A stretch of DNA of 39,020 nucleotides from Arthrobacter sp. E3 (GTDB lineage: Bacteria; Actinomycetota; Actinomycetes; Actinomycetales; Micrococcaceae), in NCBI RefSeq assembly GCF_017353415.1, contig NZ_JAFMPX010000032.1:1-39020 (forward strand), read 5' to 3'. Made by a program: the position numbers and the translations under genes. Shown here in pieces: positions 33,302-39,020 of this stretch; position 1 is the stretch's first letter, and the number at the start of each line of letters is the position of its first letter. The notes under the pieces are model-generated. The model searched no databases. It saw only the letters and a list, made by a program, of their open reading frames with translations, and was not told the origin of the DNA.

Positions 33302-33532
33302 ATGGGGCGCGGCCGTCAAAAGGCGAAGGCAACCAAGCAGGCTCGGGACATCAAGTACTACTCCCCGAACACTGATTATTCTGCTCTGCAAAAAGAGCTT
33401 GGTGCGACTACTCGGCGAGCCCCGAGCCATCACACTGAGGTTCCTGCGGAGCCGGACTATTCAGCATATGAAGACAAGTATGCGGATCAGTTTGAGGACG
33501 ACGACGACGTGGACTCCCGCCGCATTGGCTAG
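33302..33532 (+). CDS. DUF3073 small protein
   Basis: A 76-residue actinobacterial protein of unknown function. The N-terminus MGRGRQKAKATKQARDIKYY, followed by SPNTDYSALQKEL, is the DUF3073 hallmark. The N-terminal half is basic and the C-terminal half strongly acidic (YADQFEDDDDVD), a charge-split layout that suggests nucleic acid or protein binding; this is inference. The ATG has a good ribosome site (AAAAGGGGGT). It is monocistronic, divergent from the Pro-rich membrane protein and convergent with purM. In relatives it lies near purM as it does here. Confidence 0.93.
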   Translation: MGRGRQKAKATKQARDIKYYSPNTDYSALQKELGATTRRAPSHHTEVPAEPDYSAYEDKYADQFEDDDDVDSRRIG

Positions 33533-33614
33533 AGACACTTAATCACCAGACGCAACAAGCCCTGCATGACGCGCAGCTTAAATGCTGTAGTGACATGTGG
33601 GGATTTTGTTGTTC

Positions 33615-33685
33615 CCCACCGGCTCCCACTGCTCGTTCCTCGCAGCGGGTCCCTCGCCGGTGTGGGCCCACCCGCCAGCTCCCAC
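33615..33685. repeat. Diverged copy of the 56-bp hairpin repeat
   Basis: CCCACCGGC (33615-33623) pairs with GCCGG plus TGTGGG (ending 33666), with a bulge, then a partial second copy follows to 33685. It shares GGCTCCCA/GCGCTCCCA, CTCGCA, GGGTC, CCCTCG and TGTGGGCCCACC with the array at 1065-1230. The stem bases differ between the two places but remain paired. Confidence 0.7.
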
Positions 33686-33689
33686 AAAA

Positions 33690-33752
33690 AATCGATTGTA
33701 CAGTTAATGCCGGTGTTTCAGTGAAACACCGGCATTAACTGTACAACCGATT
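33690..33752 (-). terminator. Very long palindrome acting as purM terminator
   Basis: Arms 33696-33720 and 33722-33746 are perfectly complementary (25 bp) around a single G, and after one mismatch five more pairs extend to 33690/33752. On the minus strand a run of six T follows (complement of 33686-33691), 22 bases after the purM stop. It is a strong intrinsic terminator for purM, and may also serve DUF3073 from the other side. Confidence 0.9.
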
Positions 33753-33774
33753 CGGGTTTGGATCCGGGGCGAAG

Positions 33775-34923
33775 CTAGGAGGCGTAGTTGCCCACGAGGC
33801 GGACTGCGCCACCGTCAACGCCCTTGGCGCCCTGGGTGTAGTCCAAACCGCTCTTGTCGGAATCCGCGGACTCCTTGGTGACGGTACCCATGACCCAGGA
33901 CGGTAGGCCGCGAGAGTTCAAGCGCTCAACAGCGGCGTCGGCGGCGTCGGCCGAAACAACGGCCACCATCCCAACACCAAGGTTCAAGGTGCGTTCCAGA
34001 TCGGCCAACGGCACGTTGCCCAGCTGCGAGACCAGGTTGAAGATGGCTGGCAGGCTCCACGTGGAACGGTCAACCGTGCCGATGAGGCCCTGGGGCAGCA
34101 CACGCGCCAGGTTGGCAGCCAAGCCGCCGCCGGTGATGTGGCTGAAACCGTGAACAGCCTTGTCCTGCGTGACAGGAAGGTAGCGGGTCAGATCCAGGCA
34201 GTCAGCGGCGTACACGCGGGTGGGCTCCAGGAGCTCCTCGCCCAAGGTGCGGCCCAGTTCGGAAACTTGACGTTCAAGGGCCCAACCTGCGTGGTTGATG
34301 ACGCGACGGACCAGTGAGTAGCCATTGGAATGCAGGCCCGAAGATGCCATCGCGATGATGACATCCCCTTCACGCACGCGTTCCGGACCCAGCAGCAAAT
34401 CAGCCTCGACGACGCCCGTGCAAGCACCTGCGACGTCGTACTCGTCAGGGGCTAAAAGGCCGGGGTGCTCGGCAGTTTCACCGCCGACCAGCGCGGTCCC
34501 AGCCACTTTGCAGGCACCGGCGATGCCGCGGACAATGTCTGCAACGCGCTGGGGGACAACCTTGCCGGTGGCGATGTAGTCGGTCATGAACAAGGGCTCG
34601 GCGCCGACCACCACAATGTCATCAACAACCATGCCCACCAGGTCGTAACCGATGGTGTCGTGGATGTCCATGGCCTGCGCGATGGCAACCTTGGTGCCCA
34701 CACCATCAGTGGAGGTGGCTAGGTACGGCTTCTTGTACGTGAGCAGCTTGGACACGTCGTAGAGGCCGGCGAACCCGCCAAAGCCGCCAACAACGCTGGG
34801 ACCGTGCGTGGCCTTGACGGCTTCCTTCATCAGCTCAACGGCGAGGTCGCCGGCTTCGGTGTCAACACCTGCGCTGGCATACGTGATTCCCTGTGAGGCT
34901 GAATCATGGGAGGCGTTGGTCAT
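33775..34923 (-). CDS. purM: Phosphoribosylformylglycinamidine cyclo-ligase
   Basis: AIR synthetase, fifth step of purine biosynthesis: ATP-dependent ring closure of FGAM to AIR, as a cytoplasmic dimer. The 382 residues include the N-terminal ITYASAGVDTEAGDLAVELM, GGFGGFAGLYDV, the nucleotide/substrate loop ATSTDGVGTKVAIA, GYDLVGMVVDDIVVVGAEPL and GGETAEHPG, then SGLHSNGYSLVRRVI and FSHITGGGLAANLARVLP. Length is usual for actinobacteria. The start ATG has only a weak ribosome site, AAGAGAC. It is 24 bases downstream of purF in the same operon. Confidence 0.97.
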   Translation of the reverse strand: MTNASHDSASQGITYASAGVDTEAGDLAVELMKEAVKATHGPSVVGGFGGFAGLYDVSKLLTYKKPYLATSTDGVGTKVAIAQAMDIHDTIGYDLVGMVVDDIVVVGAEPLFMTDYIATGKVVPQRVADIVRGIAGACKVAGTALVGGETAEHPGLLAPDEYDVAGACTGVVEADLLLGPERVREGDVIIAMASSGLHSNGYSLVRRVINHAGWALERQVSELGRTLGEELLEPTRVYAADCLDLTRYLPVTQDKAVHGFSHITGGGLAANLARVLPQGLIGTVDRSTWSLPAIFNLVSQLGNVPLADLERTLNLGVGMVAVVSADAADAAVERLNSRGLPSWVMGTVTKESADSDKSGLDYTQGAKGVDGGAVRLVGNYAS

Positions 34924-34947
34924 GGCGTCTCTTTTCTTGCGGGTGCT

Positions 34948-36513
34948 TTAGGAACCGTTGGGTGCGGTGCGGTCTTGTTCGGTCAGGAGGCTTTCCATTT
35001 CCGCGTCCGGTCCCGGATCGCATCCGGTGGAGGGGGTGGCGTTGCCGGCAACGGTGCGCTCAAGCAAGTTCTTGCCCAAGCGGTCGCTGCTGGGTAGTTC
35101 GATGGGGTACGTTCCGGTGAAGCAGGCCGTGCAAAGGCGTTCGCGTGGCTGCAGGGTGGCATCGATCATGCCATCTTCGGAAATGTACGCCAGCGAGTCG
35201 GCGCCAATGGACTTGGCGATCTCGTCGACTGCTGCGCCATTGGCGATCAGCTCTGCACGGGAGGCGAAATCGATGCCGTAGAAGCATGGCCAGCGCACAG
35301 GTGGGGAGGAAATCTTTACGTGGACTGCCGCGGCTCCGGCTTCGCGGAGCATGCGCACCACGGCGCGCTGAGTGTTGCCACGCACAATGGAGTCGTCCAC
35401 CACAATGATGCGCTTGCCGCGGATCACCGATTCAAGGGCGTTCAGCTTTAGCTTGATGCCGAGCTTGCGCAACGTTTCGCTGGGCTGGATGAAGGTGCGG
35501 CCAACGTACGCGTTCTTGACGAAGCCGTGCGCAAACGGGATGCCGGACTGTTCGGCGTAGCCAATGGCTGCCGGGGTGCCGGATTCCGGAACCGGAATGA
35601 CCAAGTCTGCGTCGGCGTAGTTTTCGCGGGCCAGCTGGCGGCCCATCTCCACACGGGATTCATACACCGAGCGGCCGGCAATGGTGGCATCCGGGCGGGC
35701 CAGGTAAACGTACTCAAAGACGCAGCCGGCCGGGGTGGCCGGTGCGAAGCGCTGGGTGCGTACGCCTTCTTCGTCAATGGCGATGAATTCGCCCGGCTCA
35801 ATTTCACGGATGAAGCTGGCGCCGATGGTGTTCAAGGCGGCACCTTCGGAGGCAACAACCCAGCCGCTCTCCAGCCGACCCAGTACCAGCGGGCGGACGC
35901 CGTGGGGGTCGCGGGCAGCGTACAGGGTGTGCTCGTCCATGAAGACGAAGGAGAACGCCCCGTGGATCTTGGGCAGCAGCTCCATGGCCGTTTCCTCGAG
36001 GGAATGGCCTTCCTTGCCCTTGAGCAAGGTGGTGACGAGGGCGGTGTCCGTGGTGTTGCCCTGCGCCATTTCGCCAGAGGTGGGAACGCCGTAGCGTTCC
36101 AGTACCAGCTCATGCAGTTCAGCGGAGTTGGTGAGGTTGCCGTTGTGTGCCAGAGCGACGGTGCCGCTGCCTGTGGCACCAAGGGTGGGCTGGGCGTTGG
36201 ACCAGTTGTTGGCGCCCGTGGTGGAATACCGGCAGTGGCCAACGGCCATGTGCCCGGTCAGGGTGTTGAGTGTGGGTTCATCAAAGACCTGGGATACGAG
36301 CCCCATGTCTTTGTACACACTGATCCGCTTGCCGTCGCTTGTTGCGATGCCAGCCGATTCTTGTCCACGGTGCTGCAGTGAATACAGCCCGTAATAGGTT
36401 AGTTTTGCAACCTCTTCACCGGGTGCCCAGATGCCCAGAACGCCACAAGCGTCCTGAGGTCCCTTTTCGCCGGGTAAAAGATCATGGGATAGTTTTCCGT
36501 CTCCGCGTGCCAC
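34948..36513 (-). CDS. purF: Amidophosphoribosyltransferase
   Basis: First committed step of purine biosynthesis: glutamine plus PRPP to phosphoribosylamine. The 521 residues have a 22-residue propeptide before the catalytic nucleophile Cys23 (PQDACGVLGIWAPG), an N-terminal class II glutaminase domain (YSLQHRGQESAGIA, CRYSTTGANNWSNAQP), and a phosphoribosyltransferase domain with the PRPP loop RIIVVDDSIVRGNTQRA. Later cysteines are in CTACFTGTYP, consistent with the Fe-S-bearing class of PurF. purM follows directly. The promoter should lie in the short gap before 36593. Confidence 0.97.
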   Translation of the reverse strand: MARGDGKLSHDLLPGEKGPQDACGVLGIWAPGEEVAKLTYYGLYSLQHRGQESAGIATSDGKRISVYKDMGLVSQVFDEPTLNTLTGHMAVGHCRYSTTGANNWSNAQPTLGATGSGTVALAHNGNLTNSAELHELVLERYGVPTSGEMAQGNTTDTALVTTLLKGKEGHSLEETAMELLPKIHGAFSFVFMDEHTLYAARDPHGVRPLVLGRLESGWVVASEGAALNTIGASFIREIEPGEFIAIDEEGVRTQRFAPATPAGCVFEYVYLARPDATIAGRSVYESRVEMGRQLARENYADADLVIPVPESGTPAAIGYAEQSGIPFAHGFVKNAYVGRTFIQPSETLRKLGIKLKLNALESVIRGKRIIVVDDSIVRGNTQRAVVRMLREAGAAAVHVKISSPPVRWPCFYGIDFASRAELIANGAAVDEIAKSIGADSLAYISEDGMIDATLQPRERLCTACFTGTYPIELPSSDRLGKNLLERTVAGNATPSTGCDPGPDAEMESLLTEQDRTAPNGS

Positions 36514-36592
36514 AAAGAAATTATCTCACGTAATGGTGTCGGTGCTAACCGATTGTGACCTGCGCTATGCCCCTGGTTCGCAGGAGGGTGCG

Positions 36593-36916
36593 CTAAGCAG
36601 TTTCCGCTGCTGCGTTGCGCTCATCATCCGGTAGAGCTTCTGCAATGAGCGTCTTGGTGCGGCGACGGCCGCGGAAATCCAGCACAAGGGCCACGATTGC
36701 GCCCAGTCCGGCACCCGGCAGCACCAGCAAAACGGTAAACAAGCCAAAGACGCTTGAAGCCTCAAAGTCCCCGTTGACCGGGAACATATACGTGAAAATC
36801 GCGGCCGTGGCCACACCGGCCAACGCGCCCGCGATCAGAAACGGGACGTATTTCGGGGCACGGCGCACGTGCAGCTTGCGGGGAGCTCCAGAGGTGGTTT
36901 CAGGCTGGGAAGTCAT
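36593..36916 (-). CDS. Small membrane protein near purF, unknown function
   Basis: A 107-residue protein with two predicted transmembrane helices (about residues 23-46 and 56-80), a basic N-terminal region RKLHVRRAPKYVP and a basic segment RGRRRTKTL after the second helix, with a polar tail ending AAAETA. The start was taken at the ATG 36916, preceded by AGAGG; an earlier in-frame ATG at 36949 lacks this. I do not recognise a functional family. It reads in the same direction as purF and the sterol-carrier gene, with gaps of 79 and 55 bases. Confidence 0.78.
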   Translation of the reverse strand: MTSQPETTSGAPRKLHVRRAPKYVPFLIAGALAGVATAAIFTYMFPVNGDFEASSVFGLFTVLLVLPGAGLGAIVALVLDFRGRRRTKTLIAEALPDDERNAAAETA

Positions 36917-36971
36917 GCCTCTAGGGTACCTGCCCAACCTTGGGCCCAATGCGGGACGGCTGCAAGGTTCG

Positions 36972-37325
36972 CTAAAAGGGGAGTTCGGCGGACAGTTCGG
37001 CGCGTAAGCCGGAGGCAGCCACGAGGCCGCGTTCGACGGCGTCCCTCCAGCTGGTACCGCCGGTCACCAGCGCGAGCCACGTCTCGGCGTCGCACTCCAC
37101 CACGTTGGGCGGGGTGCCGCGGGTGTGGCGGGGTCCGGCGATGCACTGGGTGACGCCGAAGGGTGGGACGCGCACCTCCACCGAGTTCCCGGGGGTGCGT
37201 GCAGCGAGCTCCTCCAGGGAATAGCGCACAGCCATGGCGGTGACCGGGCGGGCACGGTCACCGCTGCGCCATGCAGCCAGCGCAGCCTGGCCCTCAGTGA
37301 TGTCTATTCGTCGTCTGGCAGTCAT
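36972..37325 (-). CDS. Sterol carrier family protein (actinobacterial)
   Basis: The 117 residues match a conserved actinobacterial family annotated as sterol carrier family protein, often found near purF. Conserved text includes [21 protein letters not shown], then [21 protein letters not shown] and [15 protein letters not shown]. The SCP2-like fold would suggest lipid or hydrophobic ligand binding, but no activity is known. It is complete, begins [13 protein letters not shown] and lies 55 bases upstream (in coordinates) of the small membrane protein in the same direction. Confidence 0.85.
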   Translation of the reverse strand: MTARRRIDITEGQAALAAWRSGDRARPVTAMAVRYSLEELAARTPGNSVEVRVPPFGVTQCIAGPRHTRGTPPNVVECDAETWLALVTGGTSWRDAVERGLVAASGLRAELSAELPF

Positions 37326-37380
37326 GGAAGGCTCCTTACGTGCTGGTGGCGGATAGGCGCGGGCGGATCAGTTCAGCACG

Positions 37381-38385
37381 TCAATTAAGCAAAGCGGTGA
37401 CGGCTTGGCCCAGACGCAGGCTGCCAGCACGGGAGTGGCCGCCCATGACAGGAGGAACCACTTTTGCCAGAACCTGTGCCACGGCGGGAATGTCCACCGC
37501 GCCGGATGCAGCCAGCAAGGTCAGCCCCACCAGCGTGGCGGCACGACCGTTGCCATCAAGGATCTTCACGGCAACGCTGGCACCCGACGGGGTGGCCATG
37601 GCAAGCACGCCTTCGGCACCCATTTTGGCCAAAATGCCGAGGTCCTCCATGACCACAGTGTTGGGCAGGCCGTGTCCCTCAACTGCCCACGGATAGTCCA
37701 ACATGGAAGTGGCGATGGTGGCGGCGCGTGCGTTCGCATGTTTATCGCTGGGCGCCTTGGCGAGCGAAGAAAATGCACGGGCGAGTCCGGTCAGGCTGCA
37801 GGCCATGACGGGGGCGCCGCAGCCGTCAACACCGGTGTGGCGTACGGTTTCGCCGGTGTACTCTTCCAGGACGGTGCGCACTGAGCGCTGCATGGGGTGA
37901 TTCGGCTCCAAATAGCCGGAGAGGTCCCAATCGTTTTCAACGCACGCCCACAGGAATGCGGCATGCTTGCCCGAGCAGTTCATGGCCAACTTGGACTTTT
38001 CACGGTCCGTGCGCACCATCCAGGCACGGGTGGTGGAATCACCTGGCCAAGCCGCCGGGCAGCCAAGGTGCTTTTCGCTCAGGCCTGCGGCCTTGAGCAT
38101 GCCAGCGACCACGTCCATGTGTTCGAGGGAGCCGCGGTGGCTGCCTGCGGCGATGGCCACTTGGACCCCACGGAGCGGAACCCCGGACTGCATGGATGCC
38201 AAGGCCTGAAGGGGCTTGCTGGCAGAGCGCGGATAGATCGGCGCGGTGATATCGCCGAGCTCCGTGACCACGGAGCCGTCTCCGGCGACAACCACAGCGG
38301 AGCCAATATGCACGGACTCCACAAACCCGCTGCGTTCCAGGACGGCGAGCTCAACGGCGTCGTGCGCCCTGAAAGTATGAATCAT
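37381..38385 (-). CDS. L-asparaginase II-type (COG4448)
   Basis: Expected to hydrolyse L-asparagine to aspartate and ammonia, related to the Rhizobium etli thermolabile asparaginase rather than the E. coli type. The 334 residues show the family blocks PRSASKPLQALA (Ser/Lys pair), AIAAGSHRGSLEHM, NCSGKHAAFLWACV and GVDGCGAPVMACSL, which hold the proposed catalytic Ser-Lys pairs and the Zn-type cysteine. Nothing is missing. The ATG at 38385 begins 16 bases after the stop of the lipoprotein gene, so the two are likely co-transcribed. No signal peptide, so it is cytoplasmic. Confidence 0.92.
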   Translation of the reverse strand: MIHTFRAHDAVELAVLERSGFVESVHIGSAVVVAGDGSVVTELGDITAPIYPRSASKPLQALASMQSGVPLRGVQVAIAAGSHRGSLEHMDVVAGMLKAAGLSEKHLGCPAAWPGDSTTRAWMVRTDREKSKLAMNCSGKHAAFLWACVENDWDLSGYLEPNHPMQRSVRTVLEEYTGETVRHTGVDGCGAPVMACSLTGLARAFSSLAKAPSDKHANARAATIATSMLDYPWAVEGHGLPNTVVMEDLGILAKMGAEGVLAMATPSGASVAVKILDGNGRAATLVGLTLLAASGAVDIPAVAQVLAKVVPPVMGGHSRAGSLRLGQAVTALLN

Positions 38386-38401
38386 GGTGTCATCTTAGCC
38401 A

Positions 38402-38929
38402 CTACAGCGGCGTTGCCAGACCGGTGGAGGCCTTGATGACAAGGGGCACCGACCCGGCGGGCTTGTCGGCGGCCGCGGCTTGGGCGACGGCGTCGAGATG
38501 ATCGGGTGCGACAAAGATGGTCAGTGTACCCGTGCGCCCGTCGGGAATGAGCTTGTGGATGGCGGCACCCAGTCCGTCCGGAAGGGTGGCCCGCCATGCT
38601 GAAACCGCCTGCAGGGCCGCCTCCAGCTCTCCGGCGTCGAGCGTAACAATTTTGGGGACAGCCCCCGCCTCTGTCACGAGAGTCGCGGCCGCCTCGGTGG
38701 TGACGGCAACATGGAGCTTGTTGTCTTCAATCCAAGAGTCGGAGTATGCCGTTCCGAGTTTTACGCGAAGGCTCTCATTGAGCAGCAGCAGCGCGTTGGT
38801 GTCCGCGACGCTGGATGACTGGCTTGCCAGCGGTGATTGGGGATCCTGGCCGGGTGCGCAGGCGCTCATGCCGAGTGCTCCTGTCAGGAAGGCAGCGAGG
38901 AGAGCTGGCGCCAGTGCCTTGCTTTTCAT
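38402..38929 (-). CDS. Lipoprotein resembling an orphan S1-protease propeptide
   Basis: The 175 residues begin with a lipoprotein signal (MKSKALAPALLAAFLTGALG, then MSAC with the likely lipidated Cys24). The mature part resembles the propeptide of actinobacterial streptogrisin/alpha-lytic-type S1 proteases: LGTAYSDSWIEDNKLHVAVT, then EAGAVPKIVTLDAGELEAAL and TLTIFVAPDHLDAVAQAAA. The protease domain that should follow is absent; the frame stops after STGLATPL, 16 bases before the asparaginase gene. The start was moved from 38992 to the ATG 38929, since the longer form lies over the terminator hairpin. It may inhibit or help fold a protease outside the membrane; this is inference, and the family match should be tested. 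Confidence 0.72.
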   Translation of the reverse strand: MKSKALAPALLAAFLTGALGMSACAPGQDPQSPLASQSSSVADTNALLLLNESLRVKLGTAYSDSWIEDNKLHVAVTTEAAATLVTEAGAVPKIVTLDAGELEAALQAVSAWRATLPDGLGAAIHKLIPDGRTGTLTIFVAPDHLDAVAQAAAADKPAGSVPLVIKASTGLATPL

Positions 38930-38959
38930 GGTGACTCCCGTGCTTGCGGTGGGAAAGAA

Positions 38960-38990
38960 GTGGGTCCCGTTCATGGTGAACGGGACCCAC
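38960..38990. terminator. 14-bp perfect hairpin near the window end
   Basis: Arms 38960-38973 and 38977-38990 (GTGGGTCCCGTTCA and complement) around TGG. On the minus strand TTCTTT follows, on the plus strand TTTTT at about 39000. It probably ends a gene beyond the right edge and isolates the lipoprotein gene. Confidence 0.75.
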
Positions 38991-39020
38991 ATCTTCAGGG
39001 TTTTTAGATGTTAAAAAAAA

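Overview
The window looks like a piece of chromosome from a high-GC actinobacterium of the Micrococcaceae, most likely Arthrobacter or a close relative. The basis is the high GC content, the HspR/HAIR heat-shock circuit, a DUF3073 gene, a Septum_form-type membrane protein and the neighbouring purF, purM and sterol-carrier-family genes. The genus is inferred from protein style; no database was searched. I see no rRNA, tRNA, CRISPR array, insertion sequence or prophage. The window starts at a hairpin just before dnaJ and stops at a run of A after a terminator-like hairpin.

Layout. 0-1.7 kb: tail of a heat-shock operon (type II dnaJ, then hspR), with a 56-bp tandem hairpin repeat between them. 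1.7-5.2 kb: a large SWIM-SNF2 helicase. 5.3-13.5 kb: a complete respiratory nitrate reductase operon read leftward, narG-narH-narJ-narI-narK, with overlapping or nearly touching reading frames. 13.7-14.7 kb: trmB. 14.7-15.2 kb: a non-coding stretch with a nested palindromic repeat cluster. 15.2-16.9 kb: a DEAD-box RNA helicase with a repetitive tail. 17.2-20.6 kb: a lipoprotein, a CPA2-type antiporter and a small yccF/membrane-protein/hutD operon. 20.8-21.9 kb: a membrane-anchored helical protein followed by a short PspA-like protein. 21.9-27 kb: an intracellular-looking sialidase, an aldo/keto reductase, a pentapeptide-repeat protein and a three-part DUF4031-HD-ASCH protein. 27.1-28.4 kb: a MenG/UbiE-type methyltransferase and a broken tipA-like locus. 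28.5-31.1 kb: clpB. 31.2-33.5 kb: a large proline/glycine-rich membrane protein and DUF3073. 33.8-37.3 kb: purM, purF, a small membrane protein and a sterol-carrier-family protein. 37.4-38.9 kb: an asparaginase and a lipoprotein that looks like an orphan protease propeptide.

How the parts work together. HspR, encoded at 1.25 kb, is expected to repress clpB through a HAIR site at 28.45 kb, so regulator and target lie in the same window. The nar operon supplies quinol-dependent nitrate respiration with its own transporter; the MenG/UbiE-like enzyme could serve the menaquinone pool that feeds it, but it is unlinked. purF and purM are an ordinary purine biosynthesis pair.

Most genes are ordinary housekeeping or accessory genes. 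The points most worth a second look are the orphan propeptide lipoprotein, the DUF4031-HD-ASCH fusion whose joint is an A6 homopolymer, the split tipA locus that keeps its operator and a short helix-turn-helix fragment, and several palindromic repeats, one family of which shows compensatory base changes between copies.
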